Of a stretch of DNA of 64,000 nt, positions 28,327 to 38,425 are shown in pieces. The notes below the pieces were generated by a model that was given only the letters and a program-made list of their open reading frames with translations, did not search any database and was not told the origin of the DNA. The number at the start of each line of letters is the position of its first letter. Position 1 is the stretch's first letter. Position numbers and translations under genes: made by a program. Location: contig JAFGOZ010000059.1 of the NCBI GenBank assembly GCA_016926235.1, positions 28,905 through 92,904 of the forward strand. Direction: 5' to 3'. This DNA comes from Bacteroidales bacterium (GTDB lineage Bacteria > Bacteroidota > Bacteroidia > Bacteroidales > UBA10428).

Positions 28327-29151
28327 ATGACAAGAAATTATTATTGTCTTGTTGCAGGTCTGCCTGAATTAACCATTGAGCAAAATAAATTAAGCTTAAC
28401 ACAGCTGGATTTTAAAGCTGAATTGCAAGAATTTTTATATCCAGATGACTTTATGTTAGCTGAGCTTGTCTTTCTGAGTATTGACAATAAAAATATCCTG
28501 AACTTATTGACGGGCAGTAATAAACCCTTTGCAGAAGGCGGTAAATATACACGAGCAGAGTTAGAAGTTGCTATTAAAGATCCTGAAGGGCTTATTGACT
28601 ATATGATTGAGTTTATTAACGCTTATAAAGACGATATTCCCATATTTCCTGGCATAAGCTGGGAAAACCAACTTACTACCTTATATTATAAATATGTAAC
28701 CTCTATTGATAATATTTTCTTAGGTAACTATTTTAAGCACGAGTTGCAATTGAATAATATTATCACCGCTCTAAACTGTAAAAAATTCAATCTTTCGGCT
28801 GATAAAGAACTCATTGAAGATGATGAGTATAAAGAACATTTGGTTAAAAATACATCACGTGATTTTGGCCTCTCAAGTGAGTTGCCGTATATCGAAAAAC
28901 TTGTGTTTTTATTTGAAGGCCATGACTTGCTTAAGCGAGAATGGGATTTAGATCTTATGAAGTGGGATTATCTTGATGAAAATACTGTTTTTGAGTATTT
29001 TACAATTGAGAAGGTGCTGAGTTATTTACTTAAACTTGGAATAATTGAGCGATGGCTTAAGCTAGATCCTGAAGCAGGTAAGGAGTTATTCCAGAACTTT
29101 GTTGCAGAATTAAAAAATAGTTACGAATTTCCTAAAGAGTACGCATTATAA
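28327..29151 (+). CDS. DUF2764 V-ATPase-associated protein
   Basis: 274 residues starting NYYCLVAGLPEL, the DUF2764 signature. It occurs second in V-ATPase operons of Bacteroidetes and Chlamydiae, where subunit C is otherwise missing. A C-like role as the socket between rotor and stator is inferred from this substitution and from its helical content. A good SD (GGAGGAG) precedes the ATG. Six bases to the subunit A gene. Confidence 0.8.
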   Translation: MTRNYYCLVAGLPELTIEQNKLSLTQLDFKAELQEFLYPDDFMLAELVFLSIDNKNILNLLTGSNKPFAEGGKYTRAELEVAIKDPEGLIDYMIEFINAYKDDIPIFPGISWENQLTTLYYKYVTSIDNIFLGNYFKHELQLNNIITALNCKKFNLSADKELIEDDEYKEHLVKNTSRDFGLSSELPYIEKLVFLFEGHDLLKREWDLDLMKWDYLDENTVFEYFTIEKVLSYLLKLGIIERWLKLDPEAGKELFQNFVAELKNSYEFPKEYAL

Positions 29152-29156
29152 TAAAT

Positions 29157-30926
29157 ATGGAAGCAAATACAAATACAAAAGGAAAAGTATCAGGTATTAT
29201 AGCAAACCTGGTAATGGTTGAGGTTTTTGGCCCGGTATCCCAAAATGAAATCTGCTACATTCATTTGAGTAATACAAAGTTACTTGCAGAAGTAATAAAA
29301 GTATATGGGAATATTGCCTATGTGCAGGTTTTTGAGAGTACACGCGGATTGAAAGTTGGTGCAGAAGTGTCATTTGACGGGCACATGCTGCAGGTTACAC
29401 TCGGACCAGGTATGTTATCAAAAAACTATGATGGATTGCAGAATGACCTTGATTTGATGGATGGTGTGTTTTTGAAACGCGGTGAATATACCCGTTCTAT
29501 TGATACACAAAAAAAATGGAAGTACAAAGTACTTGCCAAAGAAGGGGATACAGTAACAGCTGGGGACTGGCTCGGTGAAGTAGATGAGAACTTGATGCCA
29601 CACAAGATAATGGTTCCTTTTGTTATGACTGATACATATAAAATCAAATCACTGGTTGGTGATGGTGAATATTCGGTTGATAACATTATTGCTGTGATTA
29701 CTGATGGTCAGGGCAATGAATATAAATTGAATATGTTACAACAATGGCCGGTTAAGATCACGGTAAGGGCATATAAAGAAAAACCCAGGCCATTTAAATT
29801 ACTCGAAACAGGCGTTCGCACTATAGATACCTTAAATCCTATTGTGGAAGGTGGTACAGGTTTTATTCCCGGACCATTTGGCTGCGGTAAAACCGTATTG
29901 CAGCATGCTATTTCAAAACAAGCAGAAGCTGATGTGGTTATTGTGGCAGCCTGCGGTGAAAGGGCAAATGAAGTTGTTGAACTTTTTGCAGAATTTCCCG
30001 AATTGGTGGATGCCCGAACAGGAAGGTCATTGATGGAGCGAACAATCATAATAGCAAATACATCAAATATGCCGGTAGCTGCACGAGAAGCCTCTGTTTA
30101 CACAGCGATGACCTTGGCTGAATATTATAGATCTATGGGTTTAAAAATATTATTATTAGCTGACTCCACCTCAAGATGGGCGCAGGCTTTACGTGAGATG
30201 TCAAACAGGATGGAAGAACTTCCCGGACCAGATGCATTTCCTATGGACTTGCCAGCTATTATTTCAAACTTTTATTCAAGAGCAGGTATGGTACATTTGA
30301 ACAATGGACAAACAGGCGCTATAACATTTATTGGTACAGTTTCCCCTGCGGGTGGGAACCTGAAAGAACCGGTAACAGAATCAACCAAGAAAGCTGCACG
30401 CTGTTTTTATGCACTCTCACAGAACAGGGCAGATAGTAAACGATATCCTGCGGTCGATCCAATAGATAGCTACTCTAAATATTTAGAATATCCTGAATTT
30501 CAAGAATATGTTAAGGAAAGAATTGACGAGGATTGGATTAATGTTGTAAGCGAAGCTAAAAACGTACTTCAACGAGGAAAAGAAACATGGGAACAAATTA
30601 ATATTCTGGGTGATGATGGTGTACCTGTTGAATACCATCTTACATATTGGAAATCTGAAGTTATTGACTTTGTTATTCTTCAGCAGGATGCATTTGATAA
30701 GATTGACCAGTTAACTCCTATTGACAGGCAAAAATATATGCTTGACCTGGTTCTTTCAATCTGTCGTACTGATTTTCATTTTGAGACATTTGATGATGTT
30801 GGTAGTTTCTTTAAACGGATTATCAACCATATGAAGCAAATGAACTACACTGAATTTGATTCAGCTAAATTTAAAGAATACGAAAAAGAATTACACAAAA
30901 TAATTGAAGAAAGGAAGGCCGCATAA
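29157..30926 (+). CDS. atpA: V/A-type ATPase catalytic subunit A
   Basis: 589 residues with Walker A GPFGCGKT (about 238-245), Walker B LLLADSTSRWAQALREMSNR and the family-specific EELPGPDAFP stretch. Includes the non-homologous insertion typical of A subunits after the N-terminal barrel. It hydrolyses or makes ATP in the A3B3 head. The stop overlaps the subunit B start (TAATG). Confidence 0.96.
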   Translation: MEANTNTKGKVSGIIANLVMVEVFGPVSQNEICYIHLSNTKLLAEVIKVYGNIAYVQVFESTRGLKVGAEVSFDGHMLQVTLGPGMLSKNYDGLQNDLDLMDGVFLKRGEYTRSIDTQKKWKYKVLAKEGDTVTAGDWLGEVDENLMPHKIMVPFVMTDTYKIKSLVGDGEYSVDNIIAVITDGQGNEYKLNMLQQWPVKITVRAYKEKPRPFKLLETGVRTIDTLNPIVEGGTGFIPGPFGCGKTVLQHAISKQAEADVVIVAACGERANEVVELFAEFPELVDARTGRSLMERTIIIANTSNMPVAAREASVYTAMTLAEYYRSMGLKILLLADSTSRWAQALREMSNRMEELPGPDAFPMDLPAIISNFYSRAGMVHLNNGQTGAITFIGTVSPAGGNLKEPVTESTKKAARCFYALSQNRADSKRYPAVDPIDSYSKYLEYPEFQEYVKERIDEDWINVVSEAKNVLQRGKETWEQINILGDDGVPVEYHLTYWKSEVIDFVILQQDAFDKIDQLTPIDRQKYMLDLVLSICRTDFHFETFDDVGSFFKRIINHMKQMNYTEFDSAKFKEYEKELHKIIEERKAA

Positions 30927-32248
30927 TGGAAACAAAAGCTTTTCAAAAGATTTATACGAAGATTACCCAGATAACAAAGGCTACCTGTTCTTTGAAAGCA
31001 ACGGGAGTAGGGTATGAAGAACTCGCGATGGTGAATGGACGCTTGGCGCAGGTAGTTAAGATTATGGGTGATACAGTTACTCTTCAGATATTTTCAGGTA
31101 CTGAGGGAATTCCAACAAATGCGGAAGTAACCTTCCTGGGTAAAGCTCCAACTTTAAAAGTTAGTGAAGACCTTGCCGGACGTTTTTTTAATGCATACGG
31201 ACAACCCATTGACGGTGGCCCGGAAGTGGAAGGAGAAGAACGAGAAATAGGGGGGCCTTCTGTAAACCCTGTTAGAAGAAAGCAGCCTTCTGAGCTTATT
31301 GCTACAGGTATTGCAGGTATTGACCTGAACAATACTCTTGTATCAGGCCAAAAAATTCCTTTCTTCGCAGATCCTGACCAGCCTTTTAACCAGGTGATGG
31401 CAATGGTAGCCCTTCGGGCAAAAACGGATAAGATTATTCTGGGTGGAATGGGGCTAACAAATGATGATTATCTTTTTTATAAAAACATTTTTGATAATGC
31501 CGGTGCTCTTGACCGTATTATAAGTTTTGTAAATACTACTGAAAACCCTCCTGTGGAGCGCCTATTAGTGCCCGATATGGCACTAACAGCAGCAGAATAT
31601 TTTGCAGTGGATAAAAACGAAACTGTTCTGGTCCTTCTTACAGATATGACATTGTATGCTGATGCACTAAGTATTGTATCAAACCGTATGGACCAAATCC
31701 CGTCAAAAGACAGTATGCCAGGTTCATTGTATAGTGACCTTGCAAAGATTTACGAAAAAGCCGTACAATTTCCTAGTGGGGGTTCAATTACTATTATCGC
31801 TGTTACAACGCTGTCAGGTGGCGATATTACCCACGCTATTCCCGATAATACAGGGTATATAACAGAAGGACAGCTATTCCTGAGGAAAGATACAGATATC
31901 GGAAAAGTAATTGTTGACCCTTTCCGAAGTTTGTCTCGTCTGAAACAATTGGTGATTGGGAAGAAAACCAGGGAAGATCATCCTCAGGTGATGAACGCTG
32001 CAGTGAGGCTGTTTGCTGATGCTGCAAATGCGAAAACAAAACAGGAAAACGGTTTTGATCTGACAGATTATGATGAGCGTACTTTAAAGTTTGCACACGA
32101 TTATTCCCATGATCTGCTTGCAATTGACGTAAATATAGAAATTGAAAAAATGCTTGAAACAGGTTGGAAACTCTTTGCCAAGCATTTCTCACCTGCTGAA
32201 GTGGGTATTAAACAAAGTTTAGTAGATATATATTGGCCAAAGAATTAA
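30926..32248 (+). CDS. atpB: V/A-type ATPase regulatory subunit B
   Basis: 440 residues, no canonical P loop (as expected for B), with IPFFADPDQPFNQ at the corresponding place and the conserved VLLTDMTLYADALSIVSNRMDQIP and LYSDLAKIYEKA segments, the latter near the arginine-finger region. Pairs with subunit A. Starts inside the end of subunit A. Confidence 0.95.
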   Translation: METKAFQKIYTKITQITKATCSLKATGVGYEELAMVNGRLAQVVKIMGDTVTLQIFSGTEGIPTNAEVTFLGKAPTLKVSEDLAGRFFNAYGQPIDGGPEVEGEEREIGGPSVNPVRRKQPSELIATGIAGIDLNNTLVSGQKIPFFADPDQPFNQVMAMVALRAKTDKIILGGMGLTNDDYLFYKNIFDNAGALDRIISFVNTTENPPVERLLVPDMALTAAEYFAVDKNETVLVLLTDMTLYADALSIVSNRMDQIPSKDSMPGSLYSDLAKIYEKAVQFPSGGSITIIAVTTLSGGDITHAIPDNTGYITEGQLFLRKDTDIGKVIVDPFRSLSRLKQLVIGKKTREDHPQVMNAAVRLFADAANAKTKQENGFDLTDYDERTLKFAHDYSHDLLAIDVNIEIEKMLETGWKLFAKHFSPAEVGIKQSLVDIYWPKN

Positions 32249-32263
32249 ATTAGTATTTATAGA

Positions 32264-32866
32264 ATGGCAATTAATTTTCAATATAACAAGACTGCATTAC
32301 AGGGGCTTAACAAGCAGCTGAAGATGAGAGAGCGTGCCCTGCCTACAATTAAGAATAAGGAATCTGCACTAAGGGTTGAAGTTGCCAAAGCGAAGAATGA
32401 AATGAAGGAATTGGAAAACAAATTCCTGCAAAAGATCGATGCTTATAAGGGGATGATGCGTCTTTGGGGTGAGTTTGATAATTCATTGTTAAGTATTGCT
32501 GACGTTAAACTTACTATTAAAAAGATTGCAGGTGTTAAAACCCCTGTTCTTGATGAAATTATATTTGATCATAAGGAGTTTAGCCTTTATAATATGCCAA
32601 ACTGGTATATGGATGGTATTTCTATTTTGCGTGAAATTATCCAGATATCTATTGAAAAGGAGGTGTTTCAAAAGAAAACACGTTTACTGGATTATGCACG
32701 TAAGAAGACAACGCAAAAGGTTAACCTGTATGAAAAGGTTCAAATACCAGGCTTTCAGGAAGCAATTCGCAAAATTAAGCGATTCCTGGAAGATGAAGAA
32801 AATCTTTCAAAGTCTGCTATGAAAATTGTTAAGAAACGTCAGGAAGAAATGGAGGAAGCCGTATGA
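32264..32866 (+). CDS. atpD: V/A-type ATPase central-shaft subunit D
   Basis: 200 residues, long N- and C-terminal helices forming the antiparallel coiled coil of subunit D. The N-terminal Lys/Arg-rich helix (NKTALQGLNKQLKMRERAL) and C-terminal helix (AIRKIKRFLEDEENLSKSAM) fit the family. The stop overlaps the subunit I start (ATGA). Confidence 0.9.
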   Translation: MAINFQYNKTALQGLNKQLKMRERALPTIKNKESALRVEVAKAKNEMKELENKFLQKIDAYKGMMRLWGEFDNSLLSIADVKLTIKKIAGVKTPVLDEIIFDHKEFSLYNMPNWYMDGISILREIIQISIEKEVFQKKTRLLDYARKKTTQKVNLYEKVQIPGFQEAIRKIKRFLEDEENLSKSAMKIVKKRQEEMEEAV

Positions 32867-34875
32867 TAACACCCATGAAAAAATACTCATTTCTGGTATA
32901 TCAACCGGAATACAATGAATTTTTGAAGGATATTCAAAACCTGGGCGTGTTGCATGTGATTGAAAAACAACAGGAAGTAGCTGAAGAGATTAAGGAAAAA
33001 TACAGGCTATTAAAACGATTTGATGAAACAATTAAATTTCTTCAATCAAGAGGTGTAGAGGAGGGAAAGGCCAAACATGACAGGGATGGCATAGCAATAA
33101 TAAACGAAGTATCGGAGCTGATATCAAGGAAAGATAATCTTTTACAAAATAAAGCTTCTATTTTGAAGGAGGCTTCACAGGTAGAACCCTGGGGCGAATT
33201 TTCATTGGAGACTATTGAGAAATTAAAAGAACAAGGGATTTTCCTATCTTATTTTACTTGCCCTGCAAAGAAGTATAATCCTGAATGGGTAGAAAAATAT
33301 GATATTCAGGAAATTGATACAGTAAAAGGACTAGTTTACTTCATTGTTGTTTCAAAGGTTAAGGATATTGACATTGAAGCTGATCCATTTCCTGAATTAC
33401 AGAAACCGGCATCTGAATTACGGAAAGAGGCTGACAAAATTGATGCTGAAATTGAGAAGATTGAAAAGCATTTAGATGAGTTTGCTGCGCATTATATTGG
33501 GATGATTGAGCTGTCCAAATCTCATGTTGCAGATGCTGCCAGTTTTGATACAGTAATATTTAATACAGCTAGTGAAGCCGATGACAAAATAATGGTTTTG
33601 GAAGGTTGGGTTCCTGAAACAAAAGTTGATGATCTGGATAGCTATCTGAACACAAAATCTGTTTTCTATCTTGCTGCTGATCCTGAAGAAAGTGAAAATG
33701 TTCCTATTTTATTGAAAAATAGCCGGTTTGCAAGAATGTTTGAACCTATCGGAAAGATGTTCATGAACCCGGTTTATTCAGAATTGGACCTTGTACCTTT
33801 TTTTGCACCTTTCTTCCTGCTGTTTTTCGGATTTTGCCTGGGAGATGCAGGATATGGATTGATATTTGTTATTGGGGCAACCATTTATAAATTTAAAGCA
33901 TCAAAAGCTATGAAGTCTTTGATTTCATTGGTGCAAATACTTGGGATATCAACGATTATTTTTGGGGCTGTATCAGGTACATTCTTTGGGATGAATCTGA
34001 TTGATTCAGGATATAAAATGACGGAACAATCCATTATTGAGTTGAAACAAAATGAAGTACCCGCCTATATAATTGATAGTGTCTCTACTATCAAAGATCA
34101 AAATATTGTTACAAGAGAGGCTTTTGAGAAGCAGTTAATTAGTTTTTTTGATACGAATACTGCTGTAGCTAAGACAAAATATAAGACTTACAGAACGATT
34201 CTTATTAAATCTTCCGAAACAAATTTAAAACCGATAAAGAATTTCCGTTATATGATGTTGGACCCAAATAGTATGTTTAAACTAGCTTTGTTGTTTGGTG
34301 TTATACAAATCATATTTGGGATGATGGTTAGAGTGTTAAATGTCACTAAGCAAAAAGGGTTCAAATATTCACTTCCTGTTGTTGGATGGTTGATAGGTAT
34401 ACTTGGTGGGACAACAATATTTATATTATTTAAGCAAGGTGTAATAACAAATTGGGAGCCATTTGCTTATGGTATAGGAGGTGTTTGGGCGATTCTGTTA
34501 TTAGGATTTAGTAATCCAAAAAACATTTTTGCAAGTATCGGAGCCGGAATAGGAGATATATATTTTACAGTAACTGGTTTTCTGGGTGATTTGTTATCTT
34601 ATATAAGATTGTTTGCTCTGGGGTTGTCTAGCGCAATTTTAGGTTTTGTATTTAATGATCTGGCATTACAGCTTTTAAATATGAATTTTAAACCCTTAGG
34701 AATTCTGTTTTTTGTGATTTTGCTACTATTTGGGCATTCAATCAATATTTTCCTTTCCGCTTTGGGTTCATTTGTCCACCCTATGCGTCTTACATTTGTT
34801 GAGTTTTATAAAAATGCCGGGTTTACAGGTGGAGGGAAGGATTATAAACCATTTGAATATAAAATTAAAAACTAA
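32863..34875 (+). CDS. atpI: V/A-type ATPase membrane subunit I (a)
   Basis: 670 residues: helical cytosolic N-terminal half (1 to about 310) and a membrane half with seven to eight helices. The functional Arg helix SYIRLFALGLSSAILGFVFN and the C-terminal GHSINIFLSALGSFVHPMRLTFVEF segment are present. It forms the half-channels next to the K ring. Loop residues 385-470 between membrane segments are longer than in many homologues. Confidence 0.93.
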   Translation: MITPMKKYSFLVYQPEYNEFLKDIQNLGVLHVIEKQQEVAEEIKEKYRLLKRFDETIKFLQSRGVEEGKAKHDRDGIAIINEVSELISRKDNLLQNKASILKEASQVEPWGEFSLETIEKLKEQGIFLSYFTCPAKKYNPEWVEKYDIQEIDTVKGLVYFIVVSKVKDIDIEADPFPELQKPASELRKEADKIDAEIEKIEKHLDEFAAHYIGMIELSKSHVADAASFDTVIFNTASEADDKIMVLEGWVPETKVDDLDSYLNTKSVFYLAADPEESENVPILLKNSRFARMFEPIGKMFMNPVYSELDLVPFFAPFFLLFFGFCLGDAGYGLIFVIGATIYKFKASKAMKSLISLVQILGISTIIFGAVSGTFFGMNLIDSGYKMTEQSIIELKQNEVPAYIIDSVSTIKDQNIVTREAFEKQLISFFDTNTAVAKTKYKTYRTILIKSSETNLKPIKNFRYMMLDPNSMFKLALLFGVIQIIFGMMVRVLNVTKQKGFKYSLPVVGWLIGILGGTTIFILFKQGVITNWEPFAYGIGGVWAILLLGFSNPKNIFASIGAGIGDIYFTVTGFLGDLLSYIRLFALGLSSAILGFVFNDLALQLLNMNFKPLGILFFVILLLFGHSINIFLSALGSFVHPMRLTFVEFYKNAGFTGGGKDYKPFEYKIKN

Positions 34876-34884
34876 AATTTATAA

Positions 34885-35358
<474 letters not shown>

Positions 35359-35394
35359 AAAGCCTGAAAACTATTATAAATACTTATATGTATG

Positions 35395-35426
35395 AAAAAA
35401 ACCGTAATAAATTGCGGTTTTTTTTT
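35395..35426 (+). terminator. rho-independent terminator after the V-ATPase operon
   Basis: Stem ACCGTAA / TTGCGGT (one G-T wobble) with loop TAAA, extended by flanking A and T runs; the 3' arm runs into nine T residues. Sits 37 bases after the atpK stop. Confidence 0.8.
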
Positions 35427-35461
35427 GTTTCAACATTATAATCTATTAGATTTGATCAGAA

Positions 35462-35469
35462 TATTTTTG
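35462..35469 (+). promoter_or_regulatory. putative -7 box (TATTTTTG) for the Hpt gene
   Basis: TAnnTTTG match 43 bases before the ATG at 35512, following the V-ATPase terminator. Confidence 0.4.
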
Positions 35470-35511
35470 TATTTTAGTTGAATTAAAAATTACTATTGAA
35501 ATCATCTGGTT

Positions 35512-35862
35512 ATGGCATCTGATAAGATGTATGATCTCGAATATTTAAACGAAATATCCGGAGGGGATATGGAGTTTATTAATGACATGGTAAATACTTT
35601 TGTTGAAATGACACCTGTTACCATAGCCGAGATAAAAAGGTTAGCAGATGAAGGAAAATGGAAAGAATTGTATAGTGTAGTGCATCGATTTGCACCCAGC
35701 CTGCAGTTTCTGGGGGCACTTGATATGGAGTCCCTGGTGAATAAAGTAGAAAAAGATGCCATGAACCAGGAAAATACAGAGGAAATTCCAAATCATATCA
35801 TAAAAATAGAATTATTTTGTAAAAGGGTAATTGATAACCTGAAGGAAGACTTTAACTTATAA
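35512..35862 (+). CDS. Hpt-domain phosphotransfer protein
   Basis: 116 residues, four-helix Hpt fold. The phospho-acceptor His58 is in VVHRFAPSLQFLG, the Bacteroidetes variant of the A-H-x-L-K-G motif (Pro-Ser instead of Gly-Ser). Function is to shuttle phosphate between a hybrid kinase and a regulator. The receiver gene follows after 13 bases, so they likely form a relay pair; hybrid kinase at 11058 has a receiver that could be a donor. Confidence 0.85.
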   Translation: MASDKMYDLEYLNEISGGDMEFINDMVNTFVEMTPVTIAEIKRLADEGKWKELYSVVHRFAPSLQFLGALDMESLVNKVEKDAMNQENTEEIPNHIIKIELFCKRVIDNLKEDFNL

Positions 35863-35875
35863 TACATATATAAAA

Positions 35876-36259
35876 ATGATGTATAATCTGCTGGTTTGCG
35901 AAGACGATCCTATGACACTTAAGGCTATTGAGCATAGGCTTAAAAGGGATGGTTATAACATTATTACAGCTATTGACGGGCACCAAGCAAAAGAAATATT
36001 GGCCAGCAATTCAAACATTGACATCATACTTACAGATATACACATGCCGCAGGTTACGGGTTTGGATTTGGTGAAATATGTAAGAAATGATATGAAACTT
36101 ACCATTCCTATTGTAATTCTTACACGTATTGGCCTGGAAGATACAGTGATGGAAGCATTTCAACTGGGAGCCGATGATTACATTACCAAACCTTTTAATC
36201 CGGAAGATCTCTCACTCAGGATTAAAAAGCAACTAATAAGAGCCGGTAAAGAAGTCTAA
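35876..36259 (+). CDS. single-domain response regulator
   Basis: 127 residues: acidic pair CEDDPMT, phospho-Asp D54 (LTDIHMPQVTG), VILTR and ITKPFN. No DNA-binding domain. Paired with the Hpt gene. Confidence 0.9.
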   Translation: MMYNLLVCEDDPMTLKAIEHRLKRDGYNIITAIDGHQAKEILASNSNIDIILTDIHMPQVTGLDLVKYVRNDMKLTIPIVILTRIGLEDTVMEAFQLGADDYITKPFNPEDLSLRIKKQLIRAGKEV

Positions 36260-36268
36260 ATTACTATC

Positions 36269-37051
36269 GTGCAAAGCTCAAATTTAATCCTTTCCCTGAT
36301 ACAAACTGATATTATTTGGGAAAATAAAAATCAAAATCTTAGTTTACTAGAGAATAAGATTGCTTCCATTGAAGGACAATCCAATGTAATTATACTACCT
36401 GAGATGTTTTCTACAGGTTTTACGATGAATACCCGATTAGCTGAACCTATGGAAGGATCGGCTGTTAAATGGATGAAAGAAATTTCGGCCAAATATTCAA
36501 TTTCCCTGGTTGGAAGTTTACTAATTGAGGAAGAAGCAAATTTCTATAATCGATTGTTATGGGTACAACCTAATGGCAGTCTTTTTACTTACGATAAACG
36601 TCATCTGTTTTCACTGGGAGGGGAGGATGAATTTTTCAGCAAGGGAACTAAAAAGTTAATTATTGAGTATGATCATTGGAAAATATGCCCAATGATATGT
36701 TATGATCTGCGTTTCCCCGTTTGGATAAGAAATAAAGAAGAATATGATGTGCTGATTTTTGTTGCGAATTGGCCACATACAAGACAGAACGCATGGAGGA
36801 ATTTATTAATTTCGAGGGCCATTGAAAATCAATGCTTTTGTTTAGGAGTTAACAGGGTAGGTACAGATGGAAATGGATTAAAATATATTGGAGGATCCGT
36901 TGTTATTGATCCAATGGGTGAAATTGTTAAAGAAATACCTGGTCAGGAAGAAGACATTATAATGATTGAATTGGATAAAGATAGGATTTTAAATTCCCGT
37001 GCAAAATTACCCTTTTTAAAGGATGCTGACGATTTTTTGATTTTGGATTAA
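36269..37051 (+). CDS. omega-amidase-type nitrilase
   Basis: 260 residues from a GTG start (no closer ATG). The catalytic triad E45 (LPEMFSTGF), K110 (YDKRHLF) and C144 (CPMICYDLRFPVW) is intact. This matches the YafV/Nit2 omega-amidase group that hydrolyses alpha-ketoglutaramate or alpha-ketosuccinamate, part of methionine salvage via transamination. Its last four bases overlap the end of the convergent gene. Confidence 0.88.
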   Translation: MQSSNLILSLIQTDIIWENKNQNLSLLENKIASIEGQSNVIILPEMFSTGFTMNTRLAEPMEGSAVKWMKEISAKYSISLVGSLLIEEEANFYNRLLWVQPNGSLFTYDKRHLFSLGGEDEFFSKGTKKLIIEYDHWKICPMICYDLRFPVWIRNKEEYDVLIFVANWPHTRQNAWRNLLISRAIENQCFCLGVNRVGTDGNGLKYIGGSVVIDPMGEIVKEIPGQEEDIIMIELDKDRILNSRAKLPFLKDADDFLILD

Positions 37052-37626
37052 AAGTTGAAACCAAAACGTATTATTGGGTTGGTGTAAACAGAGTATGGAG
37101 ATTCGTTTACATTCCACAATATCATGAAATCAAATGAAGAATAATCACCAATTGGAAAACGTAAACCTCCTCCTAAAAGCACACTATGCATAATAAATCT
37201 GCCATTTTCAGGAAATAAAGGATAATCAAAATACTTTCTTTCCAGACTAAGGGCTTCATATTCAATATGAGCAAAAATGCCAGCCTCTAAACCAAGAGGT
37301 ATATATTCATTCATATTGGAAATTAATACATAATTAGTAAATACTTTGCTTCCGTAAATATGAGTTTTAAAGCTAAAGCTATCAATTGAGTATTTGTAAA
37401 ACATATATTTAAAACCAACACCTGCAGCCCACTTTGGAGTAATAAAATAACCGACAACCGGGGCAATTTCAATATCTGTAACTGTGCCAAATTGGCAAGA
37501 GAAGTTTCCTCCCCATAAAAAACGCTCTCCAAAGGATCTTGTATCTTCCTTTTGTGCCATGGTGTTAAACAACATGGAACACAGGATGGAAACAATAATG
37601 CCGTATTTTTTAAATTCAATTCGCAT
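37048..37626 (-). CDS. outer-membrane beta-barrel protein, small
   Basis: 192 residues with a signal peptide (about 1-24, ending MAQ) and alternating beta-strand pattern ending with an aromatic residue (RFGFNF), as in small OMP-beta-barrel proteins. Eight-strand size. Function unknown. Confidence 0.65.
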   Translation of the reverse strand: MRIEFKKYGIIVSILCSMLFNTMAQKEDTRSFGERFLWGGNFSCQFGTVTDIEIAPVVGYFITPKWAAGVGFKYMFYKYSIDSFSFKTHIYGSKVFTNYVLISNMNEYIPLGLEAGIFAHIEYEALSLERKYFDYPLFPENGRFIMHSVLLGGGLRFPIGDYSSFDFMILWNVNESPYSVYTNPIIRFGFNF

Positions 37627-37717
37627 CTGTGGAATATATGAGATGTCAAAAATCGTAAAAAAAAAGGTTTTTTTCTCCTATATTTACTTATTATTCTAGT
37701 AAATGGATTGATATTTT

Positions 37718-38425
37718 ATGAATATTTTAATTACAGGCGCAAGCCAGGGTATTGGAAAGGAAATAGTGTTTAACATTGCACAAAGAACAAGTGACAATAT
37801 TTTGTTATTATCCAGAGATATTATCAAATTGGATAATGTAAAGCTGTCTTGTGAAAAAGCGGGAATTAAAGCAAAATTATTTTCTTTGCCCTATGATATA
37901 ACTCAGATTGAAAAAGTATCGTTATATCCAAAAGTTGCAGATATTGTTGATTATCTTGATGTTATAATAAACAATGCTGGATACCTGGTTCGAAAAAGCT
38001 TTACAGAAACTACTGCTGAAGAGATCAGGCAAACGTTTGATGTAAATTTTTTTGGTGTGGCAACTCTTATTAAGCAACTATTGCCATTGATTAAACAATC
38101 AAAACAAGCTCATGTGGTAAATATTGGAAGTATGGCAGGTTTCCAGGGTTCAACAAAATTTGCCGGATTGTCTTATTACAGTGCCAGTAAGGCCGCGCTT
38201 GCGACTTTAACAGAATGTTTATCTCAAGAATATAAGGAGGATAAAATTATTTTCAATTGTTTAGCACTTGGGTCAGTTCAAACAGAAATGTTAGCAAAGG
38301 CTTTTCCGGGCTTAAAGGCACCTGTTATGCCTTCAGAAATGGGGCGTTTTGTTGCTGATTTTGCTTTAAATGGCTGGAAATTCTTTAATGGCCGGACAAT
38401 TCCGGTATCTTTTTCAACTCCATGA
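37718..38425 (+). CDS. short-chain dehydrogenase/reductase
   Basis: 235 residues: NAD(P) motif TGASQGIG (6-13), NNAGY, Ser in NIGSMAGF and catalytic YYSASKAAL (Tyr-x3-Lys). Substrate unknown; similar SDRs reduce 3-oxo groups. Its stop is adjacent to the convergent buk stop. Confidence 0.88.
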   Translation: MNILITGASQGIGKEIVFNIAQRTSDNILLLSRDIIKLDNVKLSCEKAGIKAKLFSLPYDITQIEKVSLYPKVADIVDYLDVIINNAGYLVRKSFTETTAEEIRQTFDVNFFGVATLIKQLLPLIKQSKQAHVVNIGSMAGFQGSTKFAGLSYYSASKAALATLTECLSQEYKEDKIIFNCLALGSVQTEMLAKAFPGLKAPVMPSEMGRFVADFALNGWKFFNGRTIPVSFSTP

